This document shows, piece after piece, positions 23,848 to 39,994 of a stretch of DNA of 64,000 nucleotides. How positions within the stretch are numbered: position 1 is the first letter of the stretch; each line of letters opens with the position of its first letter. Made by a program: the position numbers and the translations under genes. The DNA is from Casuarina equisetifolia (lineage: Eukaryota; Streptophyta; Magnoliopsida; Fagales; Casuarinaceae): the NCBI GenBank assembly GCA_028551475.1, contig CM052356.1, forward strand, positions 31,771,884 to 31,835,883. Direction: 5' to 3'. Under the pieces are notes generated by a model that was not told the DNA's origin, did no database searches, and saw only the letters and a program-made list of their open reading frames with translations.

Positions 23848-24276
23848 CTATGGGTAAACCCGTTTATTGGTAATAAGTCCTTTATAGCATCTAAGTAGAC
23901 AGTCTCCATCTAAGGCTCCAGTTTCTTTCAAGCATACAAGCATGCACGCTGTACTAATAGTGTGAACTGCTTCACCGTCCTTGTCTGTATATTCAAACAG
24001 GCACGATATAAAATGATATACAATGCACTCTGTGAAAAATAGGCTTTGATGTCTATGTTCATTTTTGCATATTTCGAGTTCAGATTCCAGGCAATCGTAC
24101 ACTGATGCGTGGTCTAGATCCATTGAAGCTGTCTTGGAGGAGGCAAGGTGGCGAACAGGAAATGCAGAAGCATAGAGGGATGGAGGGTTAGAGTCATTTG
24201 CTAAGCCTTCAAATATTACGAGGATAATCAACCCCATCATCATCATTATGAACTTCCTTCTACATTTATCACCCAT
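23848..24276 (-). CDS. Small secreted cysteine-rich protein, intact copy E
   Basis: The only CRP copy with an uninterrupted frame: 142 codons plus stop, no intron. A signal peptide is evident: basic MGDKCRRKF, core MMMMGLIILVIFEGLA, likely cleavage after GLA. The second start (Met11, 24246) is also possible; a TATA-like CTATAAAG at 24306-24313 lies only 30 bases before the first ATG, so the message may begin close to it. The mature part of about 115 residues has eight cysteines spaced C-x7-C-x13-C-x7-C-x18-C-x3-C-x10-C-x3-C. The last four resemble a helical-hairpin (hairpinin-like) pattern. I do not recognise the family. A secreted peptide in defence or reproduction is conceivable but not shown. 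The relatives in this window are all broken. Confidence 0.8.
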   Translation of the reverse strand: MGDKCRRKFIMMMMGLIILVIFEGLANDSNPPSLYASAFPVRHLASSKTASMDLDHASVYDCLESELEICKNEHRHQSLFFTECIVYHFISCLFEYTDKDGEAVHTISTACMLVCLKETGALDGDCLLRCYKGLITNKRVYP

Positions 24277-24305
24277 TGATGGTCTTCAAATTTAGAAGTG
24301 TTCTA

Positions 24306-24313
24306 CTTTATAG
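24306..24313 (-). promoter_or_regulatory. TATA-like box of copy E
   Basis: CTATAAAG on the minus strand, 30 bases upstream of the first ATG of copy E. Directly upstream lies the (AT)n run 24322-24359, which may vary in length between individuals. Confidence 0.4.
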
Positions 24314-24318
24314 GGTTC

Positions 24319-24321
<3 letters not shown>

Positions 24322-24359
<38 letters not shown>
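24322..24359. repeat. (AT)n microsatellite
   Basis: About 19 uninterrupted AT dinucleotides immediately upstream of copy E. Confidence 0.95.
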
Positions 24360-24361
<2 letters not shown>

Positions 24362-24429
24362 AATTATAAATCAAATTGCCTTCACGATCTGAGTATCTTG
24401 ATTACTTGGAAACAAAAATATATATTTTA

Positions 24430-24915
24430 TTTGAAAGTGTGATAAAATTCCAAATAACTTGCTTTTTACGCATGAAAATTTATTTGGTATTTAATATGCA
24501 TGTTTTCATCACTATTTTACTTTATTTATAGAAATAGTTTCTCGTAAAAAGTTGTTTAACAATTGTGGTCTTTGAAAGTGTGATAAAATTCTGTCCAACA
24601 AACTCTTGTATGCATGAAAAGTTATTTTGTATTTAATATGCGAGTTTTCATAATTATTTTACTTTGTTTATAGAAATAGTTTCTCATAAAAACTTGTTTA
24701 AGAATTGTAGCTTTTGAAAGTGTTATAAAATTCTGATCAACTAACTTTTGTACGCATGGAAAGTTCTTTTGCATTTAATTTGCAAACCCGAGTTTTCATA
24801 ATTATTTTACTCGGTTTATAGAAATAGTTTCTCATAAAAAGTTGTTTAGTTATTGTGGCTTTTGAAAGTATGATAAAATTGCTGAAAAGTTATTTTGTAT
24901 TTAATATGCGACTCC
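24430..24915. repeat. ~140-bp tandem repeat upstream of copy E
   Basis: Three and a partial unit beginning TTGAAAGT, TGATAAAATT at about 24431, 24571, 24714 and 24862 (periods 141-148). Each holds CATGAAAAGTTATTTTGTAT-like and GAAATAGTTTCTCATAAAAA segments. This unit differs from the 417-bp array, so copy E has a different upstream repeat. Confidence 0.8.
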
Positions 24916-26085
24916 TGACTCCACGAAAAAAAAAACTATTTTTGTTTATTTATTCATTTCAAAAGAGTAATAAACCAATGAAATATCTACATCAAGTCCA
25001 AGATCCTATAAACTAACATGTAACAACATATTTCAAGTCTAGTCTTCGAACAATTATACATGTTTTTCAGCAAGGAGAAGATTTAAAAGGCAAATTCCAA
25101 AATTGTTACTTATAAACAAAATTTTCCATATAAGAAAGCTTAAAAATGAAAAAAAAAATATCAATACTCACTAGAGAATACGGTAACCGTATAGAGAATA
25201 AAAGCCATAAAGAAAAATATTCCCATCAGATCATATGATTTGCTGATGAAATTTTAATAATTAGTGCCATACAATAGTACAAACACTTTCCATTGCACCA
25301 CCGTAAGAGTATCTTCTTTAGGATCAGTAGTATCTGCTTCCTGAACAACCGCCACCAAAACTGCACTACTTCTGAACATTGAAGCTGAATTTCTCCAAAG
25401 CAAGTCAGACATCTAAAACCATAGAATTGTAATTCTCCCGGAAAATATGCAAAGTAGGTCCTTGGGATTTCATGTCCCTAAACTAAAAATTGAGAGAAAA
25501 AGAAAAAGAAAAACAGAATTAGACGAAGGCACATTCTCCTAGCCACACAAACATGCAGAGCCAAAGTAAAATATTTGTATGATCGATTTACAGTGTAATG
25601 TTATGCTTAATAGACAACTCAATAGCATCTGGTTCCAAGACTTGTCTCTTCCAATCTATGTATATTAGATTCAACTTATGCTTGCAATGCATGCATGATT
25701 TAGGAAATAGTTGCAATTATTGAAACAGACATTTCTTTGCATGCAACTTTGGACAATCACAATGATCATTGAGCTCCAAATATAATCTTCACTTCATGTT
25801 TGGTGGGCATGAAGGGTTTGGGCAGAGCTTGTATTCCAATTTGGATATGGTGAAACATGAAGCCCACTAAAAGCTAATTCAGGGACACAATAATGACTAC
25901 TTCTACATATGGGTCTGCATGAGAAGCTTGAACAGACCCCTTAATCAGAATTGGATCCAGTAACAGATCTCATCAAAAATTGTGCTCTGGGAATCATTAG
26001 TTTTTTTCAAATGGATGATTATTCTGGCCTCTTCTATAGCAAGAACAGTATAACAAAGTATGTCGTACTCATACCGGGCAGTCGA
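24916..26085. other. Gene-free stretch downstream of bystin
   Basis: No gene recognised. The right end must hold the bystin 3' UTR. A 52-codon minus-strand frame starting at 25412 is too short and unrecognised to call. Confidence 0.5.
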
Positions 26086-29000
26086 TCAATCCTCCTCCAT
26101 CGGAACCTCAGGAATGTTGAACCTATCTTCTTCAATAGTTTTGTTGATCACAGACATAGGAGAGGGTATGGGAAGTTAAGGAAACAAGAATTTCTCGTCA
26201 TTAATCAATGAAGTAAGGGAAAACTGAAGACTGAAAGAGAAAAAAAGAACTCTATATTTGATGAATGCCTTAATGCATCACTGTAGCATGATATCAATGG
26301 AAGCTCAACATTTATGTAGCAACGGATAATAGCTTTATTTGGATGAGAGAATAGCTACTTGTTCAATCTTTGATATACATATCTCAGAGCTACAGGTTTG
26401 CAACAGTACTATTAATCACTCTTAAGAATATTTTTATGGAGTTCTGTTATTTTTATTTTTCAACTCCTTTACTTCATAGGGTTACTCCTTGTTTACAAGC
26501 TTCCACCTTCCACAACAACATGATTAATCCAAGGTGCAGTTTATCTGTTTAATCCCACAAAGTAACTCAGGACCGAATCCTAACTCATTGAATGAAGCCA
26601 AATAACCCCGCAGTCCAGCTTAATCTGGAAATTCTTAAGGTGAAGTTAGAACATTAAAATCATGCTATCTTTGATACGTGATTCCTTCTCAATGCAAGGA
26701 TTAGAATTATGACAACCAATTCGATTCCATTGGAGTTTATCAAGTGATACCCTGCATTATCCCCTTTTTTGTCTATGTCAAGACACTATGGTGCACTGAG
26801 TGAACATGAACCAGCTGCATTTCTCGTTAGCAGATTACACATGATGCAGAGTCTTAAGCTTGCAACAACCATATCAAGCATAACACAGGCCTACATGTAA
26901 TGTGAAAAATCTACTAGATTTTTTTTTTTTTTTTTGGTTGAGAAAAATATGGATTTTGGTACACTTAAACAAAATTTGACGAATTCAAACTTTTAACCAA
27001 AATTAGAAAAGACAAAAAGGATATATATTAACATAAAATCATCCTCCTTTTCACCCCGGCTGCGACTATTATTTAGCTCCCGGCGAATTTCAGGAGTAAC
27101 CTACATTTGCAGAGGGAAATTACAATATAGATCCAAACTAACTAAAAACTAAAAGAACTCATAGAAGCAACTACAATAGGGATAAGGTCATTACCAGTTT
27201 GTGCCTTTGCTTTTCAAGAAGACTTCTAAGGTTATCTTTATCCTCCTTCCGCAAGTCATTTTTATACCTGCAAGCAATTTTGCATTAAAAAAGTATATGA
27301 GAGGAAATGCAGTTGTGAATAAATCCAATAACGTGACTATTCACATGGGGTGGTAGGCAAATTGCTACAGAGTTCAAACCTAGCCATAGCTAGAGATAGA
27401 CAATTGCTTTTCCCCAATTAGACAGAGAATTTGGAGGGCCTTGGAACTTAATCCCTTCATCCTCCCAACCCCACCTACAGATCATCCAGAGAAACAAATG
27501 TTCTTCTTGAGACCCAATCAGGCAAGAGAGATCCTTTTTAAGTAAAAGTTACACACCTTTGCACAAATGCAAGAAGTGATTGGTGCCATATCACAGGCAT
27601 TATCCTGGTATCTTCAAGGAATCTCATAAAATGCGCAACAGTAGCATCAAGTACACGATGTGGCAAAGCATATTTCTTTTCCACAAGAAGCTTTATAAAA
27701 TAGCTGCAATGATAAGGAGGAAACTTTGTCAAGTAGTTTCAAAAGCGTTTACAACCAAAAAAGAGGTTGCCCAACAAATAAATAAATAAAATAAAAAATC
27801 TTGCAATAACAATAAGTAAATTCTGAATCAATCACTCAACATCAATACAAAACTCAAAGCAATATAATCTCAATGATACCAAGTTTCCAAATTTCATATA
27901 ACCAAACTCTACTCCGTTTTCTATATTCTTACATCCATTATATGGCATATAGGAGTCATATCAGGACGTCAGAAATTACAAATCAAGAAGGATTTACGAT
28001 GACCTTCTTTATCTTTTTACTAGATCAGTAGCTTCATGCATATGCTGTTTTCTCCAATCTTAGTTATATATAACCGATACTCTCAATGAATAAGTAACCG
28101 TTTTATGACACATTCTATCTGCTGCTTGTGCAACTGCCAAGTAACACACTGAAAAGAGAAAATTCTTTTCCGTTTGATGCCAAACAGACAAGATATTACA
28201 CAATAAACACATCTAGAATGAGCCTATGCCCAAACCAGCTCTCCACTGAACTCGATTTCTCTGTATACCATGATCTAAAGTAATAAACATTACATCATTG
28301 ACTACCTTGTTGTACCACCATATTCCATCTCCGCAAGCTTCAATAATGCCACGCTGCAAATTAGACATGCCCCACATGTTAAAGGTTGAAATATTCATCT
28401 AAACAAGTTTGAAAAATGTCCACCACTCACAAGAACTTCATGTATTCAAACATATTAGTATCAACAGCTACAAACACAAGACAAAAGCCATCTGGATCTA
28501 GAAACTCCAGAAAGATTTAACTTTTATGAAAAATACTCACTGAACGTCCTTGAAATAAGTTAAAAGACAAGGGGTTCCTTCCTTCTTCAGAAAAAGGGGG
28601 GGCAAGGGGGACACTGTCATTGGGTTAACAGATATATAATCATGTGATGAGAAACATTTTTTAAAGGGCAACAATTATCCAAAAGATAAGCCTGACAGAG
28701 TTTTACAAGACACCCATAGTCAGATTATGAATACCCTATTGTTATTGACCAACTAACAGGTGACTCCATCCAATCTCACCAAAACCGATTTCTGATTTGC
28801 AACTGGCAAACTCTTTTATATGAGTCACATCTCAAAAATTTTGAAGATCAAAAGAATCCAGTCTGTTTCTATCAACAAGAACTTTTGGGCAGGGAAGAAA
28901 TTCAAACAAAGAAAACCACATTTGACAACAAGTCTGAAACGAATGATTGGTCCAAAAAAATAGGGGAAGGTTTTTGCTCAGTTTGGTATATAAAACCTGT

Positions 29001-32000
29001 CCTCCAATCATTGCAACCCCTGCCCCCCATTCTTCCACATGTAGAAAACAAAAGTCCCACATAGATCTCCACAAGACATACCTTGAATGAAGTGGAGGGA
29101 TGGAGACCTTCTGTAAAATGCTCCCAATAATGACAGCTTCCCTGAGATTGCATGTCCTTGACTGCAAATTGAGCAGAGAAAAATATTTAATTCTGAAACT
29201 AAGGGAATCCATTTCGCAGGCTAAAACTAGAAAAATGACTAGAAAATGAAAATCCATGACTGTCAAGGCTCTTTTCCCAAATCATGTAACCATCTGGTTG
29301 TCCAAAGTAACAATCATAGGGAGTAAAGATTAAGCTCTAAGAAATCAGCAAATTCCATATCAGTGAGAATTTCGATGCCACAAAAGACGAGCTAGTTTTC
29401 ATCATCTGACTCTTAGTTCCCATTCTAAAGGACCAAAGTATTCAATCTCTATTGCACTAAAGTATATGAACTAGTGCAGAGAAAACTAAGTACAAATATC
29501 TCTATATTTCCCTTGGGAGGATGACTACCAAATGATTGAAACATAGTATGGGCCAATGCCAAATGAAAAGAAATTCTGAAGATTTATACCCAGAAAGTGA
29601 AGTATTTTGGGGTAGCATACTTACGTGTGAAGAAACAAAATAAGGGAGTTCAAATAAATTCCCTCCAATATAGAGATGTCAGAATCTAAAGTTGCAGGAA
29701 GACGCCTCTCAAACTAACGAGTAGGCATAAAGACAAGATTGTTTTTTTCCATCAATAGTCTAACAATCCATTTCAACTTAACCAGCTAAATAGCAATGAG
29801 AACAGGTATTAACCAACAAGCTTAATAATCAACTTTTTTAGCAGAAAGGCCAGATATTGCCTGAGCTGATGAACAGTTATTAACATACAAAGGTGTAAGG
29901 TTTGAACACCAGAATTTCAAAAGTAAACGTTGAGAGAACAGCAAAACTTCTCTATGACAATGTAAAGGTCATATACCTCACAAAGAGGGAATAATATTCC
30001 TTTGAAGAATGCTGCAGGTTTGTAGAGTGACTTCTTCAAAGTTTGATACAAAGCAAAATGAAGTCGCTTATTCTTCCAAATATCCTCTCTTACTCGTGGG
30101 AGCAAGACTAGTCTGTAGAAGCGTTCTGCCTTCTTCGCTCCCAAATTGGAAGCAAAAATCCTCGTAGCTTGATACAGTGCGTTTGGTGACCAGTTTTCAG
30201 GCTCAGTGAGATATAGGACATCCTCCCAAAGTTGCATTGAAGGGATATGTTTGAACGCTTTAGGCATTTTTCCTGCCGTGTAATTACTAAGAAGCTTGCC
30301 AACTCTGCATGGCATGCATACTCATGTTTAATAGATATATAAAATTAGACTAAGCTTTCTTTAAAACACATCTTCTTGCAGATTTCAGGCAAGACATAGC
30401 AACATTACTTCTCACAAAAACAAAAACACACCAAGAATCAAAAAGTTTGAAAAAATTAATATACGTGAATCACAGAAGGGGAACATAAATGAGCACTTTG
30501 TTTATCACTCATAAGATGTTAAAATTTTATGTTATCTCATAACAGAAAATGTATAGCTTACATACCCCTTGTATAAGTCTATGATGGAATTATCCAATTT
30601 GGGCAGAGGTCGTATTTCTGCTATCAAATATACAGAATGAAAATAACGACAGCTTAACAACAATGGTCAAAAATAAAGTGGATAAAAAAGAACACAGCAA
30701 AAAAGAAGGATCTAAACCTGCAGCAGCACTTGCATCTTTTTGTTTAATTTTTTCAACAATGAGATCAGCAAGTGTACATTGAGGACTCGCATCCTTTCTT
30801 AAGAACGCCTCCAGGACTCTTTCGTCCTCTTCATCTATCTCCTGCAATATGAAAACCCACATTACAATAAGAGGAAGAAACAGAAAAGTATAAATTTTAA
30901 TACCACCTAAGTCCAGTCTATTCCAGGAAGAAGATAGTATGCTTTGATATCATATTCGAGACTTATACAACCTCCATGAGGGGGAAAAACTTCGGGATCC
31001 TAGGAGACATCCCCTAGAGGTATCGCTCACTGGCAAGACTATCAAATATATGGTGACCTGCTAATATACATGTTCTGCTGATTGATGACCGGCGAAATAC
31101 CACAATAAGTCAAAACTCTTAGAATCTAGAGTGCAAAGAGTTTTTGACAACCAATACAACATTTTGGGTTTAGTGCTGCAGTTTAGCCATTCTATACCAC
31201 TCAGGGACCTCAATCGACAAAAACTAACATTGAAAACCCCCAATTTACTCTTGCTAATGATTCCTAGGTTCAGTGATGCAGTTTGGCCACTCTGGACCAC
31301 CCAGAAACCTTAATCCAGAAAAACTACACATTCAAACCCCCCAATTTCCTCTTTTTAATGATTCTAGAGTTTCTTAATGACCAAAATTAACAATTTCATA
31401 AATACAGTATGGTAACAATTTCGGGAGGAAATACAAGCCCAAATCTCACTCTACCAACATAACAAGAATGTTCCTCCACCTAAACGGTAGAAACTTAAAA
31501 TCAACAATCCAAAATATTTACTTTTCCCCACAGCTTCTCAGAAGCCGGGCTGCCATATTCGTAATATGGTACTAACACTAGCCTCGACCCTCTCTTTTTA
31601 CCCGTACTTCCTGTGACAGTGCTAAAATTGACTATCTCATGGAAAGGGGTAGGCACTTGACGACCTCAAGCAAGCCCTTGACTTCGCAAAAGCTCGGACC
31701 CAAGCAAGTAGTGGTACGCTTGAAGTAAGCATCTTACCTATACGCGCTAAACCAATTCGTAGAAGAAAGAAGAAAGCTTCACCAATTTCCAGCCCGCCGC
31801 CATAGACTCATAAGATATCCCAATCCAAACAAAAAGCAAAGCAACGCGACTTACATCATAAGCGCCAAATTGGCTCTGCGTTTCAGAGAATCCAGCAAAT
31901 TCATCGATGTCATCCTCTTCAGCTTCTTCAGCCTCGGCCAATCCTTGACCTAAAACCAAGCAATTGCTCTCCTTAGGGTTTCGCCCCTCCGCCTCATCCT

Positions 32001-32181
32001 GAATCTCCTTCTGTTGAGCCAAGGCTTCTTTGAGAATCTTTGAGCTCATGCCCGACGATATCACCTTCTCCTCCGCCTGGTGCTGCTTCGGCGCCTTCGA
32101 TCGCTTCTTCGACGCCACCGAGGCATCGTCCTCCGGCAGGAAAGGCTGCGGATTCTGCTGCCTGTTCCTCTTCTTCGCCAT
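26086..32181 (-). CDS. BYSL: Bystin (Enp1 family), 10 exons
   Basis: Exons 32181-31855, 30841-30718, 30617-30566, 30304-29977, 29161-29082, 28353-28306, 27703-27557, 27267-27195, 27100-27025 and 26165-26086 join in phase to 444 residues, the usual bystin length. Bystin/Enp1 is a nucleolar factor for 40S subunit assembly and 18S rRNA processing. The N-terminus is basic (MAKKRNRQQ), then acidic ([13 protein letters not shown]). The conserved core includes [59 protein letters not shown] and [13 protein letters not shown]. The C-terminus reads [20 protein letters not shown]. The first nine exons use GT-AG borders. The last intron (27024-26166) appears to be a U12 AT-AC intron; without it the frame runs into a stop in the intron. 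The upstream ATG at 32229 is unconserved. It is head to head with the PGES2-like gene. Confidence 0.93.
26166..27024 (-). other. Putative U12-type AT-AC intron of bystin
   Basis: The 859-base last intron begins ATATCCTTTT (27024-27015) and ends in AC (26167-26166). A TTCCTTAAC branch-site match at 26183-26175 has its adenosines 10-11 bases before the 3' end. Both signals match the U12 consensus and the splice restores the reading frame exactly (phase 1). There is no AG that would join exon 9 in frame to the conserved C-terminal segment. Confidence 0.85.
31171..31370. repeat. ~100-bp tandem duplication in bystin intron 1
   Basis: TAGTGCTGCAGTTTAGCCA at 31171 and CAGTGATGCAGTTTGGCCA at 31271 begin two diverged copies. 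Both continue through a CCCCCAATTT segment and TAATGATTC. Confidence 0.75.
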
Positions 32182-32830
32182 CGGAAGTAAAACTCGCCAA
32201 AATCTTAGCCCCCAACTGCGTTCAACCAAAAACCCTACAAGGTTTAACAGGAGAGAGCCGCACCACGCGCTTATTTTCTTTATTTATTATAACAATAATG
32301 AGTGTATGTTATTTTTATTTATATTTATTTTAAGAGTAAAAGATTCAAAGAATCTTAACATTATTATTCCATTTTCAAGAAATTCTAATATAAGAAATTT
32401 AGAAATTTCAATTCCATCTCATAAAGAATTTTTTTTCTGAAATCACAGGTAATTTTAAATAATATTATTGTTACCCCAGTTTTGTCGGCCAAAAAAGAAT
32501 TGTTCGAAAGATAGTATCTCTCATTGCAAATGTTTTGTTATATAAAAAATGAAAATTCTCTGACTACGTCTTTTTATATTTAAACTCAAATTTGTAAAAT
32601 ACTAAGTATATTCATAAGTTTATATACTTTAAATGTGAGTGAAATTTACATGTTCATAAAAGTATACATTTTACGTCGACCAATGGTAGTCGCCACATTA
32701 AGTGTAACACGAGTAAATGTCCACCTGTGGCGACGAAATGACCACGCATCGCCCAAAACCCCATTAAACCCTTCGGTGCAGGATCTTCCACGTTCGAGAA
32801 CCGCCCAACGATCCTCGGAGATCTGACACC
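32182..32830. promoter_or_regulatory. Shared intergenic region between bystin and PGES2-like gene
   Basis: Only 649 bases separate the two divergent start codons. The middle is AT-rich, and the sides near each ATG are GC-rich. It must contain both promoters and 5' leaders. No specific site can be assigned with confidence. Confidence 0.6.
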
Positions 32831-37166
<4,336 letters not shown>

Positions 37167-39994
37167 ACTGTTAGCTACTTCTGTTCACAAGAGTATGTAA
37201 GTTTTCTCACTACTTTTGAGTAATATCCTGTAGAAGGAAACAACCAAAAGACTTTACGAAAGGTATTCTTTGTCCTTTGCAACTACAGGGATTTCTGTTT
37301 TGTGGCAAAGGATTCTTATAAGCCAAATTTTGCTCTCACAGCTGATTATTTGGGAACTCAAATGATATATACTACCGTCCATAAGCAATAAGAACATCAA
37401 AAGAATTGTTGATTGCAATATTCTTGATGATAATTGCCAGCCTTGGATTGGAATTACCAAGTTGTTTAGAACAGAGGCTCAGCTGTTTCTGATCAAATAT
37501 CCGTTTCAAAATGAATCTGGAGCATTTATTTCCAAGGTCTGTGGATCAAGTGGTTCCTCCACCACAATTAAATTTCAAATATGGTACCTCATTGTTTATG
37601 AATTGAATATCTTGAGCTATATTTCTCAATGGTTATGGGAAAAGAATGTTAGGTGAATTGTCTGGTGGCATTTAGGCTTACATACAATTCGAAGCCCCGT
37701 GAGGAAGAAAATCATCATAGGGCCCACCAGCCACGCCACCATTTTTTGTATTGCACATGGAAAAGGCATAGGGATGTGGTACTTGGAGTTGTCTTTTCCA
37801 TGCCAACAAATCTTGAGTTGAATCGAAGTTCATCGGGATGCAAGAGCCAGCCATCAACATCCCCGACAATCATATCAACTCCGTTCTGCTACCCCGAGAG
37901 CCAGCTCTTTTCGAGACGAAAGGACATTGTCGAGTCGAGGTCAGTAATGGCGATGGCGAACTGGCAACCTGGCAGGGACAGCATCAAGGTCGAGTCATCG
38001 ATGAAAAGGAACTGCTTGAGGCAGAGGCCACAAGCTTCCAACAGACGCCGGCAATGCTTCTTCTCTTCAAAGCCTCTGCGGTTCTGCCAGAACTCAAAAA
38101 GAATATGGAAAATCAGGATGCTCTGTGCCAAATTATTAATACACAAATTTGTCACTGGTTTTGCATCAAACTGAAGTTTACGAGAAAAATGACATAAACC
38201 ATCTCCATATCACCTTGCACTTGAAAAATGTGATGAATCGTGTTAAGGTATGAAATTATGCATTTGTTAAATGTAGTTATTTTCTCTATTTTTCGAGTCA
38301 AAATTTAAATCTTTATGTGATATCAAAATCTAAATTTTTTTTTTACACCTGTATAAATTTAAGAAAGTCTAATTCGTGTAGAAAACAATATCATAATATA
38401 GATATTCAAATCTACGTTATAATAAAGAGATATATTATAATGTAAATCTTTAATTTTACACTATTAAGATGTAGAGTACAATAAATCTAATTATTAAGTT
38501 AAAAGGTTATAACATGTTGATACAATATGCTCAATTATTTTTTTATATCATTACCAACTAAGCTCTCATGAGTATAGTGTGTCCTATATCCAATAAACCT
38601 ATGGCTCAGAGTTATGTGCCTAAATTTAAGCATTCCTTTATATTAAGGAAAAATAAAGGTAGACAAACACTACTCCTGAATTGGCTGACGAACTGAGGCC
38701 TCTTAGGCTCTTCACGGAATCTGAACTTTCCTTTTGCATCTGCCCTGCTGCAACTACCACATCCGTCTCCACTTTCCTAGAGGCCATAGACTTTAAAATG
38801 ACAGAATGGGAAGTGGTATCAATATTATGTGCAGATTGTATGGTGTCTCCGAAAAACTTCTTTAAAAGTCGGTTTATTAACGATAATATGGGTTTTACGA
38901 TAGTAACGTATCTTCTAAACAATTACATGTATATACTATCCTTATAAGTCAATTTAATTAGGGAATTAGCTTTATAATCAGAGTCTTAGAGTTTGAACTA
39001 AAGGACACCTTTGAAATTAATTATTTTGGTGATGAAATCCTTAACCTATGTTGATTATAGTGAACATATTAAGAATATCTATCTAAATTATATTTAAAAA
39101 ACTATTTATTTATAATATTAATTATTTAATTTGGGTTAAATGCATAATTCAAATTCTCCAATTAATGATTCAGGGGTCTTTTCAAACAGAAAGACGAATA
39201 TATATATAATTTACACATTTATTCATAATTATTTAGTTATTCTTTATTCTTATAATGTCCACTTTTTATGTTAACTAGACATTTGTCATTTAATTAAAAT
39301 ATCAATTAAATGATAAAATCCATATCCTTAGACTTGAAAGGTCCAAAAAACTAATCTACAAGCTAGTTCAAGAATTAAGTATTTTTTTTTAATTTTACTA
39401 TATATATATATATCATATGTGAAACTTTTGTTTTACACATACTATTCCTTCAAATATTTGTAATTTAGTTAAAATATTAGTTAAACAATAAAATCCATAT
39501 CTCTAGAGTTAGAAGGTCAAAAGACCAAACCAATAAATTAACTCAAAGATTATATGATCTTTTTATAATTTAAACTTTATTTATAAAATATTACCCTATG
39601 ATATAAAGTTTTTGTTATGCACACATTTTTTTATATATTACTCATTATTGATTTCAAGATTATATGAAGTAAAATAAATTTAACATTGGTTTTGATACCA
39701 AATTAAGAAAATTTATAAATTTAATTCAAAATTAGCTTAAATGCATAAAATTAAAGAATTGATTTTTCATTTATTTATTTATCGCCGAAATTGAGGGCAT
39801 AGTAATATTCACCGTATACCAAACAATCCGATTGAAATTTTAGAATCGCATCCGTTGCCAAACAACAAAGGCTGCCACCCTTCCTCCTCTCTCACTGTGT
39901 TATCCGCTTCCATTTTCTCTTCCTAAAACCCTTTCTCCTCTCTTGCGAATTCGATTCTAGGGTTTTGAGAACATCGTCCGAATATCCGTACGCC
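37167..39994. other. Intergenic region with an unidentified coding-like stretch
   Basis: It begins with the 3' UTR of the PGES2-like gene. A GC-richer stretch at 37680-38160 has open minus-strand frames. One reads RRLLEACGLCLKQF, faintly like the first half of an FLZ zinc finger, but the second half is absent and the frame breaks. From about 38200 to 39780 the sequence is very AT-rich with no gene seen. Confidence 0.4.

Noticed and set aside
25250-25412. 52-codon minus-strand frame starting MSDLLWRNSASMF.
   Set aside because: Short, no homologue recognised, no neighbouring exon with matching splice phase.
32030-32440. 136-codon plus-strand frame opposite bystin exon 1.
   Set aside because: Shadow of the bystin coding strand, with no independent support.
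38638-38922. 94-codon minus-strand frame.
   Set aside because: No recognised domain and a nearly equal-length frame on the other strand; composition alone could explain it.
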